A DNA stretch of 62,424 nucleotides from Bacillota bacterium (GCA_023395515.1 JAEWZB010000003.1:1-62424), one strand, 5' to 3'. Counted from the first letter of the stretch, positions 35,879-45,316 are shown. The notes: generated from the sequence alone by a model not told the origin. Numbers and translations are program-made.

Positions 35879-35960
35879 TATTTTTCTTCCCCCTTTTTTT
35901 ATTTAAACTTACTCATCAAGAGTAAATTTAATCCAGAACCCTGATTAGCAGTATTTTTAT

Positions 35961-36593
35961 TTAAACTCCACAACACTCTTCCTGTTCCACGAAAGCTTGC
36001 AGAATATTTTCCAATTCTTTAAGAACCATAATAAAAATATGTCCATTGACGGGAAGCTCTGCAATGGCCGCCTGTAAATCCGCCAGCCAATCAAAATGGT
36101 CCCGGCCAAACTGCCGGGCTTCCTTACCCAAACCGTTGTCTATCAGAAAAGCTAATAACTCCAGCAATATAATAAGATGATCCGGCATCATAGCGTATTC
36201 GGATGGGATTTCCAATCCGAAAGAACTCAATATATGCTGAACATGCAGAGCTGAATCTCCCATTAGATAACCTTTTTGATTTTTAAACGGTATTTGAAAG
36301 CTTTCATCTTGAGTCCAGGATTTATATACAGATTCAATAGGAGGGGCAAAGGGCTTCTCCACTCCTAAAAAGCAACGGTTATATGCTGCGACCCATTCAT
36401 CGTAGCTTAAAGCCACTTCTTTAAAGTTGCTTTTTAGGGGAAATCCAGCCTTTTGGCTTAATTCTTCGACTAATATATCAACACTTCCCTGATAAACCTT
36501 TTCGCAAAACTCCTCCTCCGGGAAGATAAAAAAACTGGCCAAAACCTGCAATAATTCTTGCAACGCTTGGGAAGAATCGCCATTATTACTCAT
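35961..36593 (-). CDS. TorD/DmsD-family molybdoenzyme chaperone
   Basis: 210 residues, all-helical. 'LLQVLASFFIFPEEEFCEKVYQG' region at the N-terminus, the central 'VEKPFAPPIESVYKSW' (E/P-x-x-P-Y motif) and 'MPDHLIILLELLAFL' are typical of the TorD-like fold. It would bind the Tat signal of the catalytic subunit and check cofactor insertion. It starts 21 nt after the NrfD-like gene in the same operon. C-terminal 'EECCGV' is unusual and could bind metal or sulfur. Confidence 0.85.
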   Translation of the reverse strand: MSNNGDSSQALQELLQVLASFFIFPEEEFCEKVYQGSVDILVEELSQKAGFPLKSNFKEVALSYDEWVAAYNRCFLGVEKPFAPPIESVYKSWTQDESFQIPFKNQKGYLMGDSALHVQHILSSFGLEIPSEYAMMPDHLIILLELLAFLIDNGLGKEARQFGRDHFDWLADLQAAIAELPVNGHIFIMVLKELENILQAFVEQEECCGV

Positions 36594-36614
36594 AAATTCA
36601 CCTTCATTCCAGAT

Positions 36615-37763
36615 TTAATGATGAGAATCAAGAGAAAACTTGCTCTCGGCATAGTCAAACGCCAGAAGAATAAACCCCGTCGCTCCAAAAATCAAAGACC
36701 ATTCACTCCAAGTCGGTGCATACCCATTAACTGTATAAATAGTCTTAGTCGCAATATCCGTTATTTGCAACGGCACCGCTAAACCCGCGTAGATGAAATC
36801 CAGTCGGGAGTAGAAGAGTCCTATCATAGTCAATACCCCCGCCCCGAAAGACATCTTCGGAGAAGAAAACTTCGTTATAAAAAGAATTAGCACCGGAATA
36901 ATAATTCCCACCACTACTTCCATCGTCCAAAATGACATGGCTGCAGGTCCTGATATTAAGGCTTTAGCCGCCTGAGAAATTGCTATATTGGCACTCCCCA
37001 AAGATATCCCTACTTTTACCGCCTGGAAAAGAGCAAAGACTATTAAAGAACCGGCTAATATCTGGCTTAGACTTTTAGCTAGTTCCATTTCTGAAGACAT
37101 GGGCAGGGCAAATTTACCCGAATCCTTCTTAGTCAAGTAGTGAATAATCGCTAATACGGCTGCACCTGCCACTACGGCAGAAATAACCATATAGAGGGGA
37201 TAATAATAACCATGCCAGAAACTGCGAGTGGCGCTATAACTGAAAACAAAACCTAAATTAGTAACCGCCAGCAGTTTAACTACTAATGCGACATAAGCTG
37301 TACGGGTAATCATTTTGTGGTTTTCTTTTATAGTGAAAAACAATTCAACAAAAAGCAAAAACAAATAAACTCCATAGAAAAAGCCCATCCAAAAAATCGG
37401 GCTGGTAAAATTAGGTGTAATCAATAAGTAAATTAATTTAAAAGGATTAGATAACTCCACAGCTAATACGCCAAAAGCCGTTAAGAGTAAAAGTGTGGAG
37501 GCTAGTAAGGCACGCTTAGATAAAGCCTGAAATTTCTGGATGCCAAAAACATGCCCTAAGGAACTAATAAATCCTGTTCCCGTAGCTGCAACTGCAAAAA
37601 AGACATAACCGGAAATCAGTATTCCCCAAGGAACTTCCGGGGTAATGCCAAAAGCGTGTTCACCGGTAATGAAATATTTATTTATAATTCCCGCTACGGC
37701 AAAAGCCATTAAAAAGAGATATAAAAAAGTCCTAAAATTAAACTTATAAGCTCTGTTCTCCAT
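36615..37763 (-). CDS. NrfD/PsrC-family membrane subunit
   Basis: 382 residues with nine to ten membrane helices. Early 'GISGYVFFAVAATGTGFISSLGHVFG' positions and the overall pattern match NrfD/PsrC quinol-binding subunits. It anchors the complex and passes electrons from menaquinol to the iron-sulfur subunit. Located 12 nt after the ferredoxin-like gene. ATG with GGAGG upstream. Confidence 0.88.
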   Translation of the reverse strand: MENRAYKFNFRTFLYLFLMAFAVAGIINKYFITGEHAFGITPEVPWGILISGYVFFAVAATGTGFISSLGHVFGIQKFQALSKRALLASTLLLLTAFGVLAVELSNPFKLIYLLITPNFTSPIFWMGFFYGVYLFLLFVELFFTIKENHKMITRTAYVALVVKLLAVTNLGFVFSYSATRSFWHGYYYPLYMVISAVVAGAAVLAIIHYLTKKDSGKFALPMSSEMELAKSLSQILAGSLIVFALFQAVKVGISLGSANIAISQAAKALISGPAAMSFWTMEVVVGIIIPVLILFITKFSSPKMSFGAGVLTMIGLFYSRLDFIYAGLAVPLQITDIATKTIYTVNGYAPTWSEWSLIFGATGFILLAFDYAESKFSLDSHH

Positions 37764-37775
37764 TAACTCGCCTCC

Positions 37776-38324
37776 CTACCCCCGCTTACTCTGGGCATAA
37801 TATATTCTCGGCTTAGTATTAAGGTCATCCCGCATCTGCATTACTTCTTGATTTTTAAGTAAATCATGCAAAGGCGAGTTAGGATCATCTAAATCACCAA
37901 AAACCCGTACATCATTCATACAAGTAGAAACACAAGCCGGTGTTTCACCATTAGCTACATATTCGGCACAAAATCTGCACTTTTCCGGCACTCCATGTTC
38001 ATTAATAATCCGCGCATTATAAGGGCAAGCCACCATACAGTATTTGCAACCAATACATTTCTTGGCATCTACTAAAACAATGCCATCTTCCCGTTTATAA
38101 GTAGCACCGGTGGGACAAACGGTTAGACAAGGCGGGTCATCACAATGTTGACATTGCATAGGAATAATAAGCCGCTCTACATTAGGGTATTTTCCCGTTT
38201 CCTGTTCAATGAGGCAATTATAATTCATATTCGGAGGCAGCCCCCACTGAATCTGGCAAGCAATGCGGCAGGCATTACACCCCGTGCATTTATTTTGGTC
38301 AATAAACATCACATAATTAGGCAT
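37776..38324 (-). CDS. Four-cluster iron-sulfur subunit (PsrB/NrfC-like)
   Basis: 182 residues with four Cys clusters: 'CTGCNACRIAC', 'CQHCDDPPCLTVCPTGA', 'CIGCKYCMVACPYNA' and 'CRFCAEY...CVSTC', typical of the DmsB/PsrB electron-transfer subunits. It connects the NrfD quinol site with the molybdopterin subunit. No Tat signal of its own, so it is probably co-exported with the catalytic subunit. It starts 4 nt after that gene. Confidence 0.93.
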   Translation of the reverse strand: MPNYVMFIDQNKCTGCNACRIACQIQWGLPPNMNYNCLIEQETGKYPNVERLIIPMQCQHCDDPPCLTVCPTGATYKREDGIVLVDAKKCIGCKYCMVACPYNARIINEHGVPEKCRFCAEYVANGETPACVSTCMNDVRVFGDLDDPNSPLHDLLKNQEVMQMRDDLNTKPRIYYAQSKRG

Positions 38325-38328
38325 TATT

Positions 38329-40521
38329 TCACCCCTTTGTAATTGTTACGATACATTCTTGACCCATAACATGACCGGTCTTTTCATCTACACGGGCAGG
38401 AATAAAATCGTTGTAATTTACGCCTTTGCCATAGCCTAACTTCAACCTGTCGGAAAATGTCCCATAAGTGGAAGGAACCCAAACACATTCGGGATGAAGC
38501 CCTTCGGTAACATGAACTTGCACCTGTTTAGCGGCTATATTACTTGTAACTGTAACCAGATCCCCTTCTCCTATCCCTAATTCATCCGCCCGGGAGCTAT
38601 TCATCCACATAAAGGTTCCATTTTTCTCTTCGGTAATAGCCATTAAATAGGGATTGTTAGTAGTCATAATATGAGAATGCCATGGTTGTTTACCATGAAT
38701 TAAACGAAATTCGTTCTTTTCCTTAGGCTCAACTAAAGGCGGTATCCATGTTGGGACCCCTAAAAATCCTTCTTTTCTCCAAGCGCCTATAGAAAATTCG
38801 ATTTTCTTAGTAAAAGTGCTGAAAGTAATGTTTTCATCTTTAGGCAGTACCGTAGGTCTAAGCTCAATACACCCTTTTTCACGGAGTTCATCTAAACTAA
38901 TTCCCAAAGGACTTAAAGCTATTTCTATTTCTTCTTCGGCTGTAAAACCATACAGATTCTCAATTCCATATGCAGTAGTCAAGCCTTTCATGATATCTAA
39001 CAAAGCCAGGCTGGAATTGGTACTTTCTACTGCTTTAAAACGGGCGGCCACTTGGGCTGCCGGCCAATACATATGCCCATTGATAACCTTCGGATGTTCG
39101 GCTCGTTCTAGATAATGGTTTTCGGGTAAAATATAATGAGCAGTAAATAATGAAGTTTCATTCCAATCAAAAGGAATACTTACAACTAAATCTGCATTTT
39201 TAATTTTCTTTTGATATTCAGGTTCGGGAGCCGAGCGTAAAGGATTGTAGGAATAAAAGAATACTATTCTCGCTTTGCCCTTTTCAATCATGTCGGGAAT
39301 TCGCTGCGGAATCCCCCGGGAAGGCTCCACTAAAGGATATTGTCCGTCTACCCCAGCACCGTCAGCCCGTACTCCTTTTGGGGCAATGGGCCCATAATAA
39401 GTAGCTTCAGGGTGACCAAAAGAAGTATTAGCCGCCGGGAAAAGACCGCCTTGCTTCCAGAAGTTACCAATAAGAGCATTAATGATAACATTCATCATCA
39501 TGATTTCATTAGAATTTCGATAATGAGCTGCCAAGCCATGATAACCAGGCTCTAAGAATGCCTGGGGGGCATTTTCTCCTAATAATCTAGCAATTTCACG
39601 AATTTTATCAGCCTCAATACCACAAATAGAGGCTGCCATATCAGCGTCAAAATCCTTATTATGCATCCAAAATTCATCGAAGCCATAGACATATTGTTCT
39701 ACAAAATCCTTATCATAAAGATTTTCCGTAATCAAAGTATGAGCAATTCCTAAGAAAAACGCTAAATCTGTTCCAGGCCGAATGGGAATCCATTCATCAG
39801 CTATAGTTGCCAATTCACAAAAACGAGGATCGACAACGATAATTTTACTACCCTTCTCTTTCGCCGCTGTAATGCGCTTCATAGCAGCCGGGATAATTCC
39901 TCCCGCATAATTTCTTCCTACAAAAAGCATAACTTTGGCATTATCAAAGTCTGCATAATACATTCCACCCGCCATATTACTCCAAATATTAGTCTTGGCC
40001 GTAAAGCAAGTACTATAGTGGGTTATATATGTGGAAGAACCAATAATGTCCATAAACTGCTGGGCATAGGTTTCCTTACCCCCATGACATGCCCAGACCA
40101 TTTTGTCGCCGCCATGCTCTTCTACAATATTTCTCATTTTATCCCCAATTTCTTGGAAAGCTTCTTCCCAAGATATAGGCTTGAAATTATTCTTATTATC
40201 TATGCGTTTCATGGGCTGGGTTATCCGGCCGGGATTATATATGTTTTGAGCTATCCCATGACCGCGAGCACAAAGATGCCCCCGGGATTTCATATGAACT
40301 TCATTACCTTCTATCTTCCACAGCCTTCCATTCTTTACGTATGCCCATACCCCACAATAGGTAGAACATCCATTGCAAAGTGAAGGAATCTTTACGACTT
40401 CGGCAGTCTTAGCCTCCTCTGCAAATGCTTGGAAATCCATATTTAAGTTTTTGGAAATAGCTATGGCAGCTGTAGTAGCAGCTCCAACTTTTAAAAACGT
40501 TCTACGTGATATCGGTTGCAT
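38329..40521 (-). CDS. Molybdopterin oxidoreductase catalytic subunit, PsrA/PhsA-like
   Basis: 730 residues from the ATG at 40521 (TAAGGAGGA upstream; a longer reading from 40554 crosses the SD). Tat signal 'SRRTFLKVG', [4Fe-4S] motif C49-x2-C52-x3-C56-x27-C84, and a Cys (residue 172, 'HYSTCFTAK') at the Mo ligand position as in polysulfide/thiosulfate/tetrathionate reductases. Bis-MGD cofactor expected; active site faces outside. Flanking rhodaneses favour polysulfide or thiosulfate as substrate, but arsenate, tetrathionate or another acceptor cannot be excluded. Confidence 0.88.
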   Translation of the reverse strand: MQPISRRTFLKVGAATTAAIAISKNLNMDFQAFAEEAKTAEVVKIPSLCNGCSTYCGVWAYVKNGRLWKIEGNEVHMKSRGHLCARGHGIAQNIYNPGRITQPMKRIDNKNNFKPISWEEAFQEIGDKMRNIVEEHGGDKMVWACHGGKETYAQQFMDIIGSSTYITHYSTCFTAKTNIWSNMAGGMYYADFDNAKVMLFVGRNYAGGIIPAAMKRITAAKEKGSKIIVVDPRFCELATIADEWIPIRPGTDLAFFLGIAHTLITENLYDKDFVEQYVYGFDEFWMHNKDFDADMAASICGIEADKIREIARLLGENAPQAFLEPGYHGLAAHYRNSNEIMMMNVIINALIGNFWKQGGLFPAANTSFGHPEATYYGPIAPKGVRADGAGVDGQYPLVEPSRGIPQRIPDMIEKGKARIVFFYSYNPLRSAPEPEYQKKIKNADLVVSIPFDWNETSLFTAHYILPENHYLERAEHPKVINGHMYWPAAQVAARFKAVESTNSSLALLDIMKGLTTAYGIENLYGFTAEEEIEIALSPLGISLDELREKGCIELRPTVLPKDENITFSTFTKKIEFSIGAWRKEGFLGVPTWIPPLVEPKEKNEFRLIHGKQPWHSHIMTTNNPYLMAITEEKNGTFMWMNSSRADELGIGEGDLVTVTSNIAAKQVQVHVTEGLHPECVWVPSTYGTFSDRLKLGYGKGVNYNDFIPARVDEKTGHVMGQECIVTITKG

Positions 40522-40544
40522 TATTCTTCCTCCCTTACCTGTTA

Positions 40545-41603
40545 TTAAGCACAACCTGCAGCACCTGTACTAGGCGGTAGATAATTTAAAGGAAGTAAGG
40601 AGTAATATTCTTTAACCAAGCTCTGCACCGGAGCTACACCGGTTACGCTTTCCTGGCCGCTCCAATAACTCATACCATATTTCAAAGCTACAGAATCATA
40701 ACCTAAGGTAACTAAAGCCCGTGCAGCTTGGCTGGCATCCATACCATCATATCCAATTAAAACCATTCGTTTATCTGGAGAATAGGTTTTAACATTTTTT
40801 ATTTCAGCTAACTTATGCAGAGGAATATTGACGGCTCCCTCAATATGCCCCATTTTGTAATGCTTAGGTTCACGAATATCTACTAGCATATAAGCCTCGG
40901 TCGCATTTTCTTGCAGATTTGTATAAAGTTCCTCGGCCGTAATAATTCCTTTGTAATTGCGATTTAGATAAGTATTAATAGTTTGGGTAATATACTCTTT
41001 AGTTTCACCTTCGGGGTATAGTATTTCCGGTAGATTGTATTCTACAGAAGGTATTTTCTCCGGTTCAGTAACTAAAGGATGTTCGAGGGGCTGGGCAGGA
41101 AATACTTCATAATTGATAGAAGCCAAGTCATTAGTCCAGCTTTGAATTCCGTAGAAGAGCGGCATAGCCTTATATCCTAGCTGCTTCCAAGTAGCTGCGG
41201 TTTGTGCGGCTTGATGACCATTATAGTCAATGACGATTATAGTTTTGTCTTGAGGTAGGGTTTCAAGTCTTTTGGGATCAGAAGTTTGGGCATAAGGAAT
41301 GCTGACTGATCCGGGAATATTACTTTTAGTAAAATCTTGATTAGCCCTTATATCTACCAAATAATAATCCTCATCTTGTTCCTCAATAACTTCATGTAAT
41401 TCTTCCGCAGTCATAGAAATGATTCTGCCACAGGAGAAAAAGTTATCCATTGCTAGCCGGACAGCTTCAAATTGTTCTACTAAGGCTACCTCATCACTTT
41501 CCGAACCATATACAATTGAAGAGCTCGTATTAGAACACCCCGTCAAAGTGAGCATAAGAAGTGACAATCCTAACAACATATGAACTCCAAATCCACGTTT
41601 CAT
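40545..41603 (-). CDS. Double-rhodanese-like lipoprotein lacking both active-site Cys
   Basis: 352 residues. Lipobox 'LTLTGCSN' (Cys23). Two rhodanese-fold domains (about 62-160 and 220-325) keep 'VDIR' and 'PGSVSIP'/'EGAVNIP' strands, but the active-site loops read 'IDYNGHQA' and 'IGYDGMDA': the Cys positions are Asp126 and Gly284. So it cannot use the usual persulfide mechanism and may be a binding, scaffold or sensor protein. A Cys58 and a terminal 'GCA' Cys remain. First gene of the reductase operon, 24 nt before the catalytic subunit. Confidence 0.85.
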   Translation of the reverse strand: MKRGFGVHMLLGLSLLMLTLTGCSNTSSSIVYGSESDEVALVEQFEAVRLAMDNFFSCGRIISMTAEELHEVIEEQDEDYYLVDIRANQDFTKSNIPGSVSIPYAQTSDPKRLETLPQDKTIIVIDYNGHQAAQTAATWKQLGYKAMPLFYGIQSWTNDLASINYEVFPAQPLEHPLVTEPEKIPSVEYNLPEILYPEGETKEYITQTINTYLNRNYKGIITAEELYTNLQENATEAYMLVDIREPKHYKMGHIEGAVNIPLHKLAEIKNVKTYSPDKRMVLIGYDGMDASQAARALVTLGYDSVALKYGMSYWSGQESVTGVAPVQSLVKEYYSLLPLNYLPPSTGAAGCA

Positions 41604-41636
41604 CTGTTCTTCCCCCTTCTTTTAATAGAGAAAAAA

Positions 41637-41740
41637 TTGTGATAGTAATTACATTCATAAACCGACTCAATAGATTTTGCCTTAGGGAAATTTTAGATGT
41701 TTGCCCCTGTTGCAATTCATTTTTGTAATCTTTATCACAA
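41637..41740 (-). promoter_or_regulatory. Operon promoter with two Crp/HcpR-like sites
   Basis: Minus-strand promoter TTGAGT (41665-41670), 17 nt, TACTAT (41642-41647). One palindrome (plus strand TTGTGA-n6-TTACAT, 41637-41654) covers the -10. A second, inverted copy (plus strand TTGTAA-n6-TCACAA, 41723-41740) lies about 95 bp upstream of the start site. Both contain TGTGA half-sites. The remainder of 41741-41920 shows no gene. Confidence 0.6.
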
Positions 41741-41920
41741 TTTGTATTATTTATTATCATCCTAGCACAGCTTTTTATTTTCATCTGTGACTAAAGTACA
41801 GTTGTAAAATATGAACATATTTTTTTGGAAAGGCTTAAGTTAATCAATCAGGGCCATAAATTACTAAAAAATGAAACCCACGCACTAAATCCCGCCCCAC
41901 AATGCCAGAAAAAACAAAAC

Positions 41921-41945
41921 TGACACCATTTTTCAAATGGTGTCA
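41921..41945 (-). terminator. Terminator of the Crp/Fnr gene
   Basis: Perfect 11-bp stem (41921-41931 with 41935-41945), 3-nt loop, and a T-rich tract on the minus strand. Confidence 0.88.
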
Positions 41946-42035
41946 GCCTGAGTAACAATTTAATGTACGGCAGACCTTTTAGATTCTACCTAGAGCTGTT
42001 TCACCAGCTCCCTGCCTAACCTCAATGATTCCAAG

Positions 42036-42719
42036 CTATTGAATAAGCTTTTCCAACTCTTCAGAGTTCTTAACGTCCAGACGCCCCCGGGACAGTGTCA
42101 AAATGCCCATTCGTTCAAAGCCCTTCAATTCCCGGCTAATAACTTCCCGGGCTGAACCCAGCTCCCGGGCTAACCCTTCATGAGTCATGTACACCGGAGC
42201 TTTTCCCCCATTGCTGCTGGAAAGCAGCAGTTGGGCCAACCGCTTTCTTACCGAAACAAAAGCCAGGTTATCAACTACCTCGGTGGCCTCAAAAAGCCGG
42301 TTGGAAATATCACTGATAACAAACCGATAAAAAGGCTCCGATTCTGCCAAGGACCGGGTAAAAAATCCGCGGGACACCCAGATAACTCTGGCATCAGTCT
42401 TAGCTGTAACCGTGACCGTGTTTCCCTTAAAATCCCCTAGCACACATGCTGCAGATAGGGGGCAAACCTTGCCCTTAGAAATATTATAAATGGTTACTTC
42501 CCGCCCGTCCTCAGAATTCATAGCCACTCTTAACTCACCGGATAAAAGTAACGCCAGACCATGGCAATAAGAGCCCTTTTCTGCAATCACTGTTCCCGCG
42601 GGGACTTCCTGAATATTGGAATGTTCCACTAAAGTCTCCAGTTGTTTATGGGGTAACTCCCGGGCAAAGTCGAAGGTTTCCCTTAATTCATCGACAACAC
42701 CTTTAGTTTTGCTTTCCAT
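42036..42719 (-). CDS. Crp/Fnr-family transcriptional regulator
   Basis: 227 residues. Cyclic-nucleotide-binding-like beta roll (about 20-130), dimer helix and winged HTH. The recognition helix reads 'GSAREVISRELKGF': Arg191, Glu192 and Arg196 reproduce the RE-x3-R triad by which E. coli CRP reads TGTGA. Cys52, Cys86 and Cys92 ('VCPLSAACVLG') could bind a cluster or sense redox. The cAMP phosphate-binding motif is not clearly conserved. It lies upstream of the reductase operon, whose promoter carries TGTGA palindromes, and probably controls it. Confidence 0.88.
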   Translation of the reverse strand: MESKTKGVVDELRETFDFARELPHKQLETLVEHSNIQEVPAGTVIAEKGSYCHGLALLLSGELRVAMNSEDGREVTIYNISKGKVCPLSAACVLGDFKGNTVTVTAKTDARVIWVSRGFFTRSLAESEPFYRFVISDISNRLFEATEVVDNLAFVSVRKRLAQLLLSSSNGGKAPVYMTHEGLARELGSAREVISRELKGFERMGILTLSRGRLDVKNSEELEKLIQ

Positions 42720-42854
42720 TCATCATCTCCCCCTCTCCTCTCTTCCTGTTGCATATTTCGGCATGGAAGCAGTAATTCCTGTTAGATTGCGAATAAATCA
42801 ATTGTCTATTAACTTTAATAGCCTTATTTATACTTAGCATAAAATTACCGGGGG

Positions 42855-42891
42855 AAAAAAAGGAACACAGATATCAAAAATCTGTGTTCCT
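42855..42891 (-). terminator. Terminator of sleB-like gene
   Basis: Perfect 12-bp stem (42861-42872 with 42880-42891) followed by seven T on the minus strand. Confidence 0.9.
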
Positions 42892-42911
42892 CCAGGTTTA
42901 ATTATTCGGTT

Positions 42912-43673
42912 TTATAAAGCAAATACATGCTTGCCTATTTGATTAATAATAGGGCGGCTCCATACCCATTTATTAGTAGCAGTATGAGGATTCCAGTAAT
43001 ATATAGCTCCCCCAGTTGGGTCCCAGCCTTTTAAAGCAGATTCTACCGCTTTATAAGCACTGGAATCAGGTTCCATATAAAATTGTCCATCAGCTACCGC
43101 TGTGAAAGCACCTGGTTCATGGATAATTTCTTGTACGGTATTACCGAAATGCTGAGAGTTCATACGATTAAGAACTACTGCCGCAATAGCTACCTGGCCT
43201 GTAAAAGATTCCCCTCTAGCCTCTCCATATACTACCCGGGCTAGGTCATACAGATCTTGCTGGGATAAGCCCTTGGAGTTAGACGCTGCTGCTGTTGTTG
43301 CTGTTGCATTCGTTGTTGTTGCTTTAGCTGTTGTAGTCGTTGCAGTTGTTGCCTTTTCGGTGGGAACCGCACTTACCTGATTAATAATTACGTAAGCCGT
43401 CTCCTGATTGGTTACACCATTAATCTTCATATTATTATTGGCTTGAAAGCTTTTTACCGCTTGGGTAGTTTGTCCACCATAAATTCCATCAACAGTTCCT
43501 ATTTTATACCCTAAATATCCTAAATTCTTTTGTAATTGCAAGACATCATATCCAGACATACCTTGACTAAGGGTTCTATCCCCGAGATAAGCACTAACAT
43601 TTTGAGCGGGCATTAATACCATACTGCTAACAACTAATACTAATATTAATGTAACCGCTATTTTGTTCTTCAC
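42912..43673 (-). CDS. sleB: SleB-type spore cortex-lytic / cell wall hydrolase
   Basis: 253 residues. Sec signal peptide (1-28, 'NVSA' cut), a peptidoglycan-binding_1 domain (about 33-95, 'GYDVLQLQKNLGYLGYKIG'), a low-complexity Thr/Ala linker (about 105-133) and a Hydrolase_2/SleB catalytic domain ('VYGEARGESFTGQVAIAAVVLNR', catalytic Glu in EARGE). It cleaves spore cortex or vegetative wall. A CATACAAT sequence upstream resembles a sigma-E -10 element, weakly supported. The Thr/Ala linker is encoded by simple repeats that may vary between strains. Confidence 0.9.
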   Translation of the reverse strand: MKNKIAVTLILVLVVSSMVLMPAQNVSAYLGDRTLSQGMSGYDVLQLQKNLGYLGYKIGTVDGIYGGQTTQAVKSFQANNNMKINGVTNQETAYVIINQVSAVPTEKATTATTTTAKATTTNATATTAAASNSKGLSQQDLYDLARVVYGEARGESFTGQVAIAAVVLNRMNSQHFGNTVQEIIHEPGAFTAVADGQFYMEPDSSAYKAVESALKGWDPTGGAIYYWNPHTATNKWVWSRPIINQIGKHVFAL

Positions 43674-43885
43674 TATAAATTCACCTCCGCTTAATACTTG
43701 TTAATTGTATGGGTAAGATGAATAAATAGCAAAAGGCAATAAAGCCTGCTAAGTCTCGTGATTATCTGCGACTCTTGGAAATTAAAGACCTACTGGATTA
43801 TTGCCTAAAATCGCAACAACATATCCCGGTTTTAGTACCCGATGCTTATATATTCCTTGTCAATCATTGTTTTTGCTGGCAGTTC

Positions 43886-45094
43886 TTAGTCATGAACCAA
43901 CCTTTTTTCTCCTTTTATGGCTTGAATAGGCTTAATATCCTGAGTGACTTCCATGGTTCCGATATAGTTATTATTTGCATCTCGAACTGCAAAATATCTG
44001 ATATAAACATATTTATCTCCCAGCTTTATCCAAAAATCCTCACTATCTTTGCGTCCGGTTCTAAAATCCTCTACCATAGTTTCAACAATGTGGACACTGG
44101 CGGGAGGATGGCAATTTTGCACCGTACGTCCGATTATAGTTTTGGGCCGGACAAATATTCTTTCGGCTGAACTGGAAAAATATTTAACAATATCATCTTT
44201 GTCGATGAAAGTTATATCGATGGGCAGATGATTTAAAATTAGATTTATCTCCTCAGGTTTTAATACTCCAGTGGGAAAATGGATGGACTTATCCAGTTTA
44301 ATTTCTTGGCTAAAATCTTTTCCAGGCGGATTCCAGCCTGCTTCCGGCTCGATTAAACAGTAACCTATTTCTAAGCTTTCGTCACGAATATTAATCCATT
44401 CATCTTCAGACAAGTTATCTAAAGCCATCTCTAAAAAGATTTTTTCTTCTTTAAAAATCATATCCTTTACCAGGGCTATTACCTCATCAGACTGCTTTAC
44501 TACTTGCTCTTTATTCCCATTATAATCAACTAACCAGCTTTTTAAATTCTTAATAGCAGCCCTTATTTCATCATCTACTCCCCACATAACTTTAGGCGGA
44601 GCTGTTATGCCGTATTTCTCCAGATAGGGGAATAGTAAATTTTCCTTACGACTATAATGCTTATCTATATCGAGGAGCTGATTAACTATAGCAATGACTT
44701 GCCAAATGTTTTCCTTACTATCTGCTGCTTTAAATATATTTAAGGCCGGTTCCAATTCATTTTCAATTAGACTTTCTATAGCCCTATTTTCCGCTTTAAA
44801 GGTATAAACCGGATGACCTGGGGTATCAGGACCTTTATCTTCCCGGTGAATTTCTGCTATAGAACCCTTAAATACTGCAGCATGAACATCACAAAGTCTT
44901 TGAATTTCTGCAATGGGCATTCCTTCAGCAACTAAACTTTGTTCCAAATCAGAGATTTCACTGGCCTGAACTCCATCGAACACTTTAGCAAACTCTTCTT
45001 TTACTTCCTCAAAATTATTACCTTCATGCAGCTTTAAAATTAGTTCCCTGAGCTTGGCCTGTCTAAATTCCCGGTTATTAATATATTCGCTCAT
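43886..45094 (-). CDS. DUF438 - hemerythrin - PAS protein
   Basis: 402 residues. DUF438 at 10-75 ('LRELILKLHEG'), a hemerythrin HHE-like domain (about 90-230, with 'DVHAAVFKG', 'LDIDKHYSRKENLLFP') and a C-terminal PAS-like domain (about 285-395, 'LPIDITFIDKDDIVKYFS', 'GRTVQNCHPPAS'). Found in anaerobic Firmicutes, where it is thought to sense oxygen, NO or a ligand; no output domain. ATG behind TAGGAGG. Its gene is 27 nt downstream of sspH. Confidence 0.9.
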   Translation of the reverse strand: MSEYINNREFRQAKLRELILKLHEGNNFEEVKEEFAKVFDGVQASEISDLEQSLVAEGMPIAEIQRLCDVHAAVFKGSIAEIHREDKGPDTPGHPVYTFKAENRAIESLIENELEPALNIFKAADSKENIWQVIAIVNQLLDIDKHYSRKENLLFPYLEKYGITAPPKVMWGVDDEIRAAIKNLKSWLVDYNGNKEQVVKQSDEVIALVKDMIFKEEKIFLEMALDNLSEDEWINIRDESLEIGYCLIEPEAGWNPPGKDFSQEIKLDKSIHFPTGVLKPEEINLILNHLPIDITFIDKDDIVKYFSSSAERIFVRPKTIIGRTVQNCHPPASVHIVETMVEDFRTGRKDSEDFWIKLGDKYVYIRYFAVRDANNNYIGTMEVTQDIKPIQAIKGEKRLVHD

Positions 45095-45121
45095 TACGGC
45101 CTCCTAGCTAGTTTAATATTT

Positions 45122-45316
45122 TTAATCGGTAATTAGTTCGGCATGACCTTCAGTTAGCTCGCTCAAGGAAACTTCCTGCTGTCTCCCCGTTGTCATCTGG
45201 GAAACAATAGCCGTATCATTATGGTTTATCTGCTCAATCCAGACCGCCTGCTCTTGATACAAAACCTCAATAACACCATGAGATTCCATAATCTCTTGGG
45301 CCCGTTTATAGTCCAT
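45122..45316 (-). CDS. sspH: H-type small acid-soluble spore protein
   Basis: 64 residues. 'MDYKRAQEIMESHGVIEVLYQEQAVWIEQI' spans the SspH pattern: an RA(Q/K)E helix, a strand before a Tyr-x-x-x-x-V-x-I strand and a C-terminal 'EVSLSELTE'. SspH-type SASPs are packaged in the forespore. ATG with AAGGAGATG upstream. A sigma-G-like promoter precedes it. Direct evidence that the organism makes endospores. Confidence 0.88.
   Translation of the reverse strand: MDYKRAQEIMESHGVIEVLYQEQAVWIEQINHNDTAIVSQMTTGRQQEVSLSELTEGHAELITD

Noticed and set aside
43285..43365. Short repeated triplets suggesting a CRISPR or tandem-repeat array
   Set aside because: They encode the Thr/Ala linker of the SleB-like protein; there are no spacers.
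43775..44170. 131-codon plus-strand frame
   Set aside because: It overlaps the DUF438 gene's C-terminal PAS region on the other strand and has no family-like features.
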